Notes under the pieces: model-generated
The model's input: only the letters and a program-made list of their open reading frames with translations
What the model was told of the DNA's origin: nothing
Database searches by the model: none
Program-made: the position numbers and the translations under genes
Shown here: positions 54,098 through 61,520 of the stretch, one piece after another
Numbering within the stretch: position 1 is the first letter of the stretch
Layout of the letters: the number at the start of each line of letters is the position of its first letter
Assembly (NCBI GenBank): GCA_015152475.1
Contig: SUTW01000002.1
Span: forward strand, 124,001 to 188,000
Source of the DNA: Cyanobacteria bacterium SIG30
GTDB taxonomy: Bacteria; Cyanobacteriota; Vampirovibrionia; Gastranaerophilales; Gastranaerophilaceae
Length of the DNA: 64,000 bases
Direction of reading: 5' to 3'

Positions 54098-54269
54098 ATG
54101 GCGGATGTCGCCATTGTGGTTCTAGGAACCACACAAAAAGACGCAAACATTTAAATATTAATTTTATGGCGGGTGTCGCCATTGTGGTTCTCGGCCCTGA
54201 GAGATTTTTGGTTCCGAGGTCATGTAGGAACCACACAAAAAGACACAAACATTTAAATATTAATTTTAT
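54098..54269 (+). repeat. broken tRNA-His copies upstream of tRNA-His
   Basis: The first 14 bases of tRNA-His (GGCGGGTGTCGCCA) recur at 54100 (one mismatch) and 54168 before the true gene at 54270. In both copies the next bases are TTGTGGTTC, the tRNA's anticodon region, so an 18-base D-arm segment is missing. A downstream part (ACCACACAAAAAGACnCAAACATTTAAATATTAATTTT) is also duplicated. GTGGTTC-TAG-GAACCAC forms a hairpin in the first copy. The interval between the second copy and the gene is 102 bp. They cannot fold as tRNAs. Short open frames across the area only reflect the repeat. Confidence 0.8.
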
Positions 54270-54346
54270 GGCGGGTGTCGCCAAGTGGTTAAGGCCTCGG
54301 ATTGTGGTTCCGATATTCGTGGGTTCGAACCCCATCACCCGCCCCA
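54270..54346 (+). tRNA. tRNA-His (GTG)
   Basis: Anticodon loop TTGTGGT gives GTG. The acceptor GCGGGTG / CACCCGC has the extra 5' G (G-1) opposite C73 that identifies tRNA-His, and CCA is encoded at the 3' end. A hairpin terminator follows. Confidence 0.96.
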
Positions 54347-54347
54347 T

Positions 54348-54380
54348 AAAAAAGATGATGACAAGGGTTATCGTCTTTTT
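54348..54380 (+). terminator. terminator after tRNA-His
   Basis: AAAAAAGATGATGAC / GTTATCGTCTTTTTT imperfect stem with AAGG loop directly after the encoded CCA. Confidence 0.75.
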
Positions 54381-54554
54381 TATTGTGTAGATTCTTTTTT
54401 AAAAATGTACAAAAAATGAATTTTATTGTCGGTATTTTGTTTTAGTTGATTTAACTTGATTAATAAGTTAAAATAAGCATACAAATATTTAAAAACTGGA
54501 ATTTATATTATTTATCAAATAGAACTGGAATAATAATTTTAAGAGCGATTTACA

Positions 54555-55844
54555 ATGCACAAGAGATTTTTTAATTTTTTATTAAGTATTCATAAAAATC
54601 ATGAAACATCAAGGTTTGAAATAACTTTTTTGGGGATAAAAATTAAATTTTTGTGCAAAAAATTACTTAAAACCCCAGATTATTCAAAGGTGTTAGAAAA
54701 AATTAAAGAAAAATATAAAAATAAGCAAAAAATTCGTGTTGGATTTTATGTTTGTGAAAATGCAAAATGGAACGCAGAAGATTTATATAATTTATTAGAA
54801 AAAAGCGAAGAATTTGAGCCAGTTATTCTTGCTTCTGTTCTTGTTCGCGATTGTAAAGGCAAAGATAATGGAAAAGATATTCTGCAAGAAAATTACGAGT
54901 TTTTTAACAATAATAGCAAAAATGTAGTCAAGGTTTATGATGAAGAAAAAAGAGAATATATTCCGCTTAAAAAATTTGACCTAGATATTCTTTTTTATCA
55001 GCAACCTTGGGGAATACCTGAGATTCACAATATTGATTGTACAAAAGATTTTGCTCTTAGTTGTCATTTTCATTATGGCTTACATATTTTTAAATCAAAA
55101 ATCACGGATATGTTCTTTTATAGGAAATTGTTTACCTATTTTATTACCAATGAAAATGAAAAAATGGATTTATTAAAGAAGGGTTATTCTAATCTTTTTG
55201 TTATTGGATTTCCAAAATTAGATATATATAAAACGATAAAAAAAGAAAATGTTGACAATAAAAAGAAAACCATTATCTATGCACCTCATTTTAGTTATGA
55301 TAAAAAAAGTATTTTAAAAATAGGTACATTTGATAAAAATGGCGAAAAAATGCTTGCTTTTGCAAAGCAACATCCTGAGTATAATTGGGTTTTTAAACCT
55401 CATCCTGTTTTAAGGCATCAATTAAGTTTAGATAATAAATATGGTGTTGATTATGTCGAAAAATATTATTCTGAATGGGAAAAAATAGGTAAAAAATACG
55501 AGCAAGGGAATTATTTTGATTTGTTTTTGAATTCAGATTTAATGATTACGGATTGCTCCTCTTTTTTATTGGAATATTTACCAACAAATGCTCCTCTTTT
55601 CAGGTTTGAAAGAAAAGGCAGTGCACCATTGAATTCTTTTGGCAAAAAATTAGTTCAAAATTTATACAGAATTAATAATTTTAGTTCTTTTGAAAAAATG
55701 TTTGATCAAGTTATAAAAAATGATGCTGATTTTATGAAAAATCAGCGCGTAGAATTTATCAATAATATTTTAGGAGAAAATGTAGGTTCTGAAAAAATTG
55801 TAAACAGGCTATTATCTTGTATAAGGGGAGAAGATTTTTCATGA
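54555..55844 (+). CDS. CDP-glycerol glycerophosphotransferase family protein
   Basis: A 429-residue TagB/TarF-like transferase that would move glycerol phosphate from CDP-glycerol onto a glycan or lipid carrier. The C-terminal Glyco_transf_4-like region has YAPHFSYD near 235, FKPHPVLRHQL near 275 and LMITDCSSFLLEYL near 325, the conserved donor-site blocks. The N-terminal half is variable. AAGAG precedes the ATG. It overlaps tagD by four bases (ATGA), so donor synthesis and transfer are made together. In a Gram-negative-type cell this suggests glycerol-phosphate decoration of a surface glycan, not wall teichoic acid. Confidence 0.88.
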   Translation: MHKRFFNFLLSIHKNHETSRFEITFLGIKIKFLCKKLLKTPDYSKVLEKIKEKYKNKQKIRVGFYVCENAKWNAEDLYNLLEKSEEFEPVILASVLVRDCKGKDNGKDILQENYEFFNNNSKNVVKVYDEEKREYIPLKKFDLDILFYQQPWGIPEIHNIDCTKDFALSCHFHYGLHIFKSKITDMFFYRKLFTYFITNENEKMDLLKKGYSNLFVIGFPKLDIYKTIKKENVDNKKKTIIYAPHFSYDKKSILKIGTFDKNGEKMLAFAKQHPEYNWVFKPHPVLRHQLSLDNKYGVDYVEKYYSEWEKIGKKYEQGNYFDLFLNSDLMITDCSSFLLEYLPTNAPLFRFERKGSAPLNSFGKKLVQNLYRINNFSSFEKMFDQVIKNDADFMKNQRVEFINNILGENVGSEKIVNRLLSCIRGEDFS

Positions 55845-56230
55845 AAAGAGTTATAACATATGGAACTTTTGATGTTTTGCATTATGGGCATATTAATTTG
55901 TTAAAAAGAGCAAGAGCACTTGGAGACTATTTAATTGTTGTTTTGTCTTCTGATGAATTTAATGCAATAAAAAATAAAAAATCTTATTATACATATGAAC
56001 AAAGAAAAATGATTTTAGAAGCTTGCAGATATGTTGATTTGGTTGTGCCTGAACACACTTGGGAACAAAAAGTTGATGATGTAAAAAAATATCATGTAGA
56101 TGTTTTTGTGATGGGTGATGACTGGTCTGGCAAATTTGATTTTTTAAAAGAATTTTGTGATGTTATCTATCTTCCAAGAACGCCAGATGTATGTTCAACT
56201 GAAACAAAAAAGCATTTAATTAAAAACTAA
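55841..56230 (+). CDS. tagD: glycerol-3-phosphate cytidylyltransferase
   Basis: Makes CDP-glycerol from CTP and glycerol 3-phosphate. The 129 residues show the nucleotidyltransferase motif GTFDVLHYGHINLL (H14, H17) and a C-terminal RTPDVCSTE in place of the RTEGISTT more usual for TagD. The ATG at 55841 sits inside the stop of the transferase gene with AAGGGGAGAAG upstream. Length is typical. The altered signature could mean a slightly different phospho-alditol, but the partner gene supports CDP-glycerol. Confidence 0.88.
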   Translation: MKRVITYGTFDVLHYGHINLLKRARALGDYLIVVLSSDEFNAIKNKKSYYTYEQRKMILEACRYVDLVVPEHTWEQKVDDVKKYHVDVFVMGDDWSGKFDFLKEFCDVIYLPRTPDVCSTETKKHLIKN

Positions 56231-56259
56231 CAATAATGGGTTAAAATTTCGTTTTACCC

Positions 56260-56288
56260 TTGAAGCTATTTAAAAAATTTGTTATAAT
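56260..56288 (+). promoter_or_regulatory. strong promoter of the second pilin gene
   Basis: TTGAAG, 17-base spacer, TGT-TATAAT (extended -10), about 49 bases before the ATG. It is intact although the gene itself is out of frame. Confidence 0.65.
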
Positions 56289-56336
56289 AACAATATAAAT
56301 TTTGTTGCGAATAGAATTAAGAAAGGTATAGAATTT

Positions 56337-57117
56337 ATGAAAAAATTAAACTTTAATCTCGGGGGGGGGGGCAACTAATAGTTTAAAAGCCTTCACCTTA
56401 GCAGAAGTTTTAATTACACTTGCAATCATTGGCGTTGTTGCAGCACTTACAATTCCAAGTGTCATTACTAATTATCAAAATCAAGAAAGAGCAACTGCTC
56501 TAAAAAGAGCTTATAGTGCACTTGCAAATACGACAAACCTTGCAATTAAGGATTATGGTCCAATTTCAAGCTGGCAAATTTCTGAAGGAGCTTACAACAT
56601 TAATACATCAAGGGATTTTATTGAAAAATATATGCTTCCATATTTAAGAATTTCAAAAGATTGTGGTTTAAATATAGACGGCGATTGTAGTTTTGATTTT
56701 TCTTACAATAATAATCCAGAAGTTTTTTCTTTGAGTCATTCATTTGCAAGATTCTTTTTAGCTGACGGAACAGCTGTTGCACTTAATGCGCGTAATTTTG
56801 GTACTGTAACCAGTGCGCAAATTAACATAGATGTTAATGGGCAGAAGAAACCTAATAAATGGGGAGTTGACATTTTTATGTTTAATTACTTCTTAAAAAA
56901 TGGTGATAATTATACTGGGAAATTAGTTCCTGCTTGTGTTCCAGATGACCATGACAACTGTCTTTTTGAAGAATCTTTAAAACATGGCACTAATGCTTGC
57001 GCAAAAGATAAGAATGGCGGATATTGCGCATATCTTATTATGCAAAATGGTTGGAAAATTCCAACAAAAGATGAATATGTTCGACTTGGTGGCGATAGAG
57101 ACCAATATCCTTGGTAA
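56337..57117 (+). pseudogene. type IV pilin-like gene, poly-G switch out of frame (OFF)
   Basis: The same architecture as the pilin at 43055: ATG with AAAGG upstream, eight leader codons, a run of eleven G, then SLKA-FTLAEVLITLAIIG. With eleven G the frame reads into a TAA at 56376 after 13 codons. With ten it would give a full prepilin of about 260 residues, A18|F19 cleavage, Glu23, and the shared ending NGWKIP...YPW. All downstream sequence is open with no other defect, and promoter and ribosome binding site are intact. This fits a reversible phase-off state better than decay. A sequencing miscount of the tract is the main alternative. Confidence 0.85.
56361..56371 (+). repeat. G11 homopolymer in second pilin leader
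   Basis: Eleven G at exactly the codon position of the G10 tract in the pilin gene at 43055. One base too many for the reading frame. Confidence 0.95.
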
Positions 57118-57133
57118 AATTATTTAGATAAAT

Positions 57134-57167
57134 TAAAATGCAAGGTTTATTTAAACCTTGCATTTTT
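57134..57167. terminator. bidirectional terminator after second pilin gene
   Basis: AAATGCAAGGTTT / AAACCTTGCATTT stem with ATTT loop and T-run between convergent genes. Confidence 0.9.
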
Positions 57168-57182
57168 GTTTGGATTAAATTT

Positions 57183-57464
57183 TTATGAAAGCCACTTGCC
57201 CCAATCTTTTATGTTTTCATCAATGGCATTTCCATAAGCTTCAAAAAAGTCTTCGCCTTTTGTTTCCATTCGTCCTATCGCATTGTTATTTGAATATATT
57301 TCATAGTACCTGTCAATTTTAGCATTATATGCGTTTGGTATAGCCTCGCAAAAATCTTCATCTTTTGTCGCCATTCTTCCGACAGGCGTTTCATTTGCCC
57401 AAACATCTCCTATTTGTTTTCCTAATTTGTATCCAACATTCATTGATAATGGTAAAAAACTCAT
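57183..57464 (-). CDS. small protein with internal duplication
   Basis: A 93-residue protein made largely of two related halves: PVGRMATKDEDFCEAIPNAYNAKI and AIGRMETKGEDFFEAYGNAIDENI. Each half has GRM-x-TK-x-EDF-x-EA and then N-A. The front end is a short hydrophobic stretch (SFLPLSMNVGYKLGK). A very strong AGGAGGAG precedes the ATG, so it is probably well expressed. No family is recognised. Location downstream of the pilin cluster may be chance. Confidence 0.7.
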   Translation of the reverse strand: MSFLPLSMNVGYKLGKQIGDVWANETPVGRMATKDEDFCEAIPNAYNAKIDRYYEIYSNNNAIGRMETKGEDFFEAYGNAIDENIKDWGKWLS

Positions 57465-57583
57465 AATAATCTCCTCCTAATTTAAAAATAATATCCCTGT
57501 ATTTAAATAAAGATTATTTTAGGATTTTTATTTACTCGTTTTGCGTGTTTTTTTAAAAAAAATTTACAAATTAAAAGTAGTGA

Positions 57584-58234
57584 TTATTGTTCTTGAAAAT
57601 ATTTTAATATCTCATTAACTTTGCTTGCGCATAAAATATTAGGATATTGGTTTATGTCTTTTTCGGTTTTAAAACCAAATCCATAAGTTACACCTATAAA
57701 ATCAACATTTAATTTTTTTGCAGCTTGTGCATCATGATAGCTATCACCAATCATTATTGTTTTTTCGTCACGGGTGCATAGACTGTTTTTGCAGTTAACT
57801 AAAATATCAAATTTTGTTAATTTGTTTTCGTTGTCAGCACCACAGATAAAATCAAAATATTTGTCAAATTCAAAATGTTTCATTAAATTTATCGCATAGT
57901 CTTCTCTTTTATATGTTGCAACGCCTAATTTATAATTTTTTCGTTTAAGAAAATGCAACAATTCATATATTCCGTCATAAACATTCGCCAGAAAAACATT
58001 ACCATCTGCGTATTTTTTTCTAAATATATTAGCAAATTTTTGCGCTTCTTCTTCACTGAGTGAGAATTTATCCTTTGCCGAATTTTGTACAGGAGGGCCA
58101 ATAAATGAGATTAGTTCTGCCTGAGATATCTTTGGGAGTTTCATTTCATTGATTGTATATTTTACCGAATTAATAATTCCTTCAGTTCCATCTAAAAGGG
58201 TTCCATCAACATCAAAAATAACAGCTTTATTCAT
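57584..58234 (-). CDS. HAD-superfamily hydrolase (phosphatase)
   Basis: A 216-residue HAD phosphatase of the Gph/PGMB-like group. Motif I FDVDGTLLDG (8-17), a helical cap (18-85), motif II in VATYKRED (Ser/Thr position), a Lys near 139 (LTKFDIL) and motif IV MIGDSYHDAQAA near 161 are all present. The upstream gene overlaps its start by eight bases. In the cluster with an aldolase and a CMP-sugar synthetase it would fit removal of phosphate from a keto-sugar acid phosphate. Substrate not proven. Confidence 0.85.
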   Translation of the reverse strand: MNKAVIFDVDGTLLDGTEGIINSVKYTINEMKLPKISQAELISFIGPPVQNSAKDKFSLSEEEAQKFANIFRKKYADGNVFLANVYDGIYELLHFLKRKNYKLGVATYKREDYAINLMKHFEFDKYFDFICGADNENKLTKFDILVNCKNSLCTRDEKTIMIGDSYHDAQAAKKLNVDFIGVTYGFGFKTEKDINQYPNILCASKVNEILKYFQEQ

Positions 58235-59834
58235 TTGATAGTCCTTTTTGGTAGTTTGATTTTGTTATAAAAATGATTTTTACTTCTTTTTTAAAATTCT
58301 CAATTTGTTCAACAATAGCATTTGTAATTTCGTTGCCATTTTGGACTTCTTGTCTAAATTGTAGTTCCGTATCGTAATAAGGCTGTGTTAATTTATTAAA
58401 GCCGTCAAATCCTGCTAAAACAATTTCTTTAACTTCAAGTTTTTTTAATAGGTTTATGACCATAAATAGAGAGGATTGTCCAACTGACAATTCTCTCGAA
58501 ATTAAATTTGCATAATTAATAACATAATTACTAGAATTATTGTTTGGCGAAATGTTACTTGTAGTAATTAGTTTTGAATTATTGTTTAATGTTTCAAGTT
58601 TTTCAACAAATTGGTCATAGCGCTTATTGTTACTTATAAAAATATAATCAGTATCAAAAATTTTATTAACGTGATTGATTGAAAATGTTAACAGGTTGTT
58701 TTTATCTATATAATCTTTTATCGTTCTGTATTCTTCTTTAACTGAAGCACCAGGCCCAATTAATAAAATACTTTTGCCCTTTAGTTGTTCTTTGAGTTCT
58801 TCGCAAGAAGTTTTGTCATCAAATTCTTTTGCCTGATAATCTAAATAAAGATTTTCTATATATTCTTCGTTGTATTCTAATTTATGTTCTTCATCTATTA
58901 AAGAAAGAATGCTATTTATTTCTTGAACTCGCAACATATTTTTGTCTTCAAGATGTTTGGCATAATTTGGGTGGCATGAATTTGAAGCTGCTAAATAATA
59001 TGTTAGTTGATATCCCCAATCGGTATATTTTTTATATTTTAAAATTTCTAGTTCAATTATATTAAGTATTTCGGGGATATCATAATGTTTTTCATAAAAA
59101 TTATTTAAATAATTTGCCAAAAGTTCAGTGTTGCAATTACCTGCTGATTTTCCCATTCCGAACAGAGAACTATCTAAAATAATATTTCTTTTTGTTTTTA
59201 TATCAAGAAGTCTTATGGCATTTGAATATGCTAATTGAAAATTATTATGAGCATGGTAACCAATCCTGATGGAAGATTTCAGATTATTATCAAGTAGATA
59301 AAAATATTTAAATAATTTTTCTTGGTGTAACAACCCATATGTATCAACTAATGACATCGCATAAGGTTCAAGTTCATTTACCTTGTCGATTAAATCTAGC
59401 ATGTCTCTGTCTGAATATGAAGTGATAGAAACGGGGTTGAGAAAAAGGTCATAACCCTTTTCTTTTAGTTGATAACAAAAAGAAAATACATCTTCGATTT
59501 TTGGTTTTTTGAAAATAACTCTTATAATATCTATTTTTGATTCAGATTTTGGAGCGATATTTTCGATAGAACAAGTTCCAAAGTTTATCATTGCCGCAAT
59601 GCGCGTATTTTTTTTGTCTAAATCTTTGTATATTTTGTCAAAACAATCAGTGCTTGGGTTTATGGAGCGGTTAATATCAAAATTGTGTTTGTCGTCCAAA
59701 AAACCAACTTCTATTATATCGACATTGGATTTTATTAGTCTTTTGGTGATATTAAGCATAGAATTATATCCAAAATTCCAATCATTTAAATAACCACCAT
59801 CTCTTAAGGTGCAATCTAAAAGTTTTATACTCAT
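58227..59834 (-). CDS. HMGL-like aldolase fused to a C-terminal Rossmann-like domain
   Basis: A 535-residue fusion. Residues 1-300 are an HMGL/4-hydroxy-2-oxovalerate aldolase-type TIM barrel: LLDCTLRDGGY (5-15) and GYHAHNNFQLAYSN (metal His pair) match the family. After a linker (about 300-345) a second domain starts with GKSILLIGPGASVKEEY, like a nucleotide-binding loop, and has LVLAGFDGF-type text later; it resembles the DUF115-like domain of surface-glycan loci. The gene sits two bases from the CMP-sugar synthetase and overlaps the HAD gene. It may build an unusual keto-acid sugar in place of NeuB. Confidence 0.78.
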   Translation of the reverse strand: MSIKLLDCTLRDGGYLNDWNFGYNSMLNITKRLIKSNVDIIEVGFLDDKHNFDINRSINPSTDCFDKIYKDLDKKNTRIAAMINFGTCSIENIAPKSESKIDIIRVIFKKPKIEDVFSFCYQLKEKGYDLFLNPVSITSYSDRDMLDLIDKVNELEPYAMSLVDTYGLLHQEKLFKYFYLLDNNLKSSIRIGYHAHNNFQLAYSNAIRLLDIKTKRNIILDSSLFGMGKSAGNCNTELLANYLNNFYEKHYDIPEILNIIELEILKYKKYTDWGYQLTYYLAASNSCHPNYAKHLEDKNMLRVQEINSILSLIDEEHKLEYNEEYIENLYLDYQAKEFDDKTSCEELKEQLKGKSILLIGPGASVKEEYRTIKDYIDKNNLLTFSINHVNKIFDTDYIFISNNKRYDQFVEKLETLNNNSKLITTSNISPNNNSSNYVINYANLISRELSVGQSSLFMVINLLKKLEVKEIVLAGFDGFNKLTQPYYDTELQFRQEVQNGNEITNAIVEQIENFKKEVKIIFITKSNYQKGLSNE

Positions 59835-59835
59835 T

Positions 59836-60498
59836 TTATTTGCTCCTTAATTTTTTGTACATAAACTCTGCAAATTCAAAATCAAGTTCATCATCAATAT
59901 CTATTGATTCAATTTTGTCAATAATTTTTAAATGTGGTTTATAGTCAAAAATATCACGCCTTTCAATCATTAAATTTTTTTCTATAACATTAACTGCGTG
60001 GTTTATTGATACAATATCTGGTAAATCTTGACTTCTAGGTTTTTTATCTGGATTATAATTTATTGCTTTTCCGTCTAGCCATAAAAATTCTTTTACAAAA
60101 TTAACAGTGTTGACAGAATCTTGATTATCTAATGTTTTATATAATTCTATACAGTCAATGATTGTTTGATTGTTAAGTAATGGATTTGTAACATTTGCAA
60201 AAACCATTATGTCTGCGTTAAAGTTTTCGGCAATATTTACATATAAATCATTTGGTGAAACTTCGTTTGAAGCATAATATTCTTGTCTTTTAACGGTTTC
60301 AACTCCAAGAGATTTTGCTATATCAAGCATTTCATCGTCATTTGAGTTAACTATAATGCCATCTAAATTTTTAATAGATAACATTTGCTTTATTTTGATT
60401 TCTAACAGGTTGCTATCTGCAAATGGTCTTATATTTTTATTTTTTACTCTTACTGAGCCAGAGCGAACTGGTATTAATGCTTTTATGACTTTAGACAA
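59836..60498 (-). CDS. CMP-acylneuraminate cytidylyltransferase-like protein
   Basis: A 220-residue NeuA/KdsB-type enzyme that activates a keto-sugar acid as CMP-sugar. IPVRSGSVRVKNKNIRPF near 8-25 is the CTP-binding start (compare ARxGSxxxxxKN), followed by NSNDDEMLDIA and VFANVTNPL. I set the start at a TTG (60498): AAGGAG lies five bases upstream and the domain begins there, whereas longer readings add 31 unrelated residues. First gene of a three-gene operon with an aldolase and a HAD phosphatase. The sugar is not identified. Confidence 0.82.
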   Translation of the reverse strand: MSKVIKALIPVRSGSVRVKNKNIRPFADSNLLEIKIKQMLSIKNLDGIIVNSNDDEMLDIAKSLGVETVKRQEYYASNEVSPNDLYVNIAENFNADIMVFANVTNPLLNNQTIIDCIELYKTLDNQDSVNTVNFVKEFLWLDGKAINYNPDKKPRSQDLPDIVSINHAVNVIEKNLMIERRDIFDYKPHLKIIDKIESIDIDDELDFEFAEFMYKKLRSK

Positions 60499-60643
60499 TT
60501 TTGCTCCTTTTGCACATATTCTTAGCTGACGACTAGTTTTATAGTATAAGATTTTTATTTTATAGTCAAATATAAACGTAGTTGTTGGCAAATAATTTTC
60601 TTTAGAGTTATTATAGATGTGTTAGGTAAAAAGGGATATTATT

Positions 60644-61306
60644 ATGATTCAAAGAATTGGTGCGAAAAACACTTTTAGTTATGTTGTGCAAAAATATCAA
60701 GATGACATTCAGGATACTATTTGTCAAAAAAATAATTTTAAAATTCAAAATTCGAACAAAATTCTTGACTATTATAATGTTTCAAATATTGCTTTTCTTG
60801 GGAAGAAATATAAGCCAAGTGAAAATTTTGAATTAATTACGAAGAAAAATGTTGATGATATTCTACCTCTTTATAAAAAATATCAAGAAGGAATGAACCA
60901 AAATGTTGATGAAAATAAATTAAGAAAATATCTTTTAACCGTTTTAGATAATAAAGATAAAATGTTTGTGATTAAAAAAGATAACGAACCTTCTGGTTTT
61001 ATACATTTTTCAACCTCTTATTCAACAATTGATATGTGTCCTTTTGTAACAATACAAAGCGTTTTTGTAAGTAAGGAAAAACGAGGAATGGGAATTTCAA
61101 GGGAATTAGTTAATGAGTTAAAAAAATGGACTGAATTTAATAATTACAAAGGTATTTTTGTTAAAACATTGGCAAAAAACGAAGTTTCGATGTCAATGTA
61201 TGAAAAAATGAATTTTAAAAATGAAAATGGTAAATACGGTACTTTTTTCTGGCCTAATGAAAAAATTTTGAATTATGAAAAGGGTTATGTGAATACAAAA
61301 AGTTAA
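60644..61306 (+). CDS. GNAT acetyltransferase with N-terminal FxGK motif
   Basis: A 220-residue protein. Residues about 68-205 are a GNAT N-acetyltransferase domain with the acetyl-CoA loop VFVSKEKRGMGISRELVNEL (motif A) and a C-terminal YEKMNFKNENGKYG. The first 60 residues are separate: variable Asn/Lys/Gln-rich sequence ending in IAFLGKKYKPSEN (50-62), one of the FxGK motifs of this window. AAGGGA precedes the ATG. Substrate unknown. The same N-terminal pattern on a peptidase and a nucleotidyltransferase suggests shared targeting. Confidence 0.82.
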   Translation: MIQRIGAKNTFSYVVQKYQDDIQDTICQKNNFKIQNSNKILDYYNVSNIAFLGKKYKPSENFELITKKNVDDILPLYKKYQEGMNQNVDENKLRKYLLTVLDNKDKMFVIKKDNEPSGFIHFSTSYSTIDMCPFVTIQSVFVSKEKRGMGISRELVNELKKWTEFNNYKGIFVKTLAKNEVSMSMYEKMNFKNENGKYGTFFWPNEKILNYEKGYVNTKS

Positions 61307-61355
61307 AAAATTTTGTAAATAATTTACTTTTTGATATAGAATTATAATATTAAAT

Positions 61356-61429
61356 CGGGACGTAGCGCAGCTTGGTAGCGCATCACCTTGGGGTGGTGGG
61401 GGTCGCAGGTTCAAATCCTGTCGTTCCGA
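61356..61429 (+). tRNA. tRNA-Pro (GGG)
   Basis: The acceptor is CGGGACG / CGTTCCG with discriminator A; the anticodon loop TTGGGGT gives GGG. The T-arm GCAGGTTCAAATCCTGT is regular. A TATAAT at 61343 serves as -10 and a T-run follows the gene. CCA is not encoded. Confidence 0.93.
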
Positions 61430-61520
61430 TTTTTTTTGTTTTGCAAAAATTTTTAGGCAATTTTTTTTAGAATATTGTTTTTATTTATCTATAGGAGTTT
61501 TAAAAAAAAAGGGAGAAATT

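Noticed and set aside
54070-54390. Open frames across the tRNA-His repeats
   Set aside because: They run through the tRNA and its broken copies; the translated similarity within them comes only from the DNA repeat.
56632-57117. Free-standing gene beginning at an ATG at 56632
   Set aside because: It has no ribosome binding site and is simply the C-terminal two thirds of the frameshifted pilin, in the frame that a G10 tract would give.
61193-61414. Minus-strand open frame over tRNA-Pro
   Set aside because: It overlaps a good tRNA and the 3' end of the GNAT gene and has no ribosome binding site.
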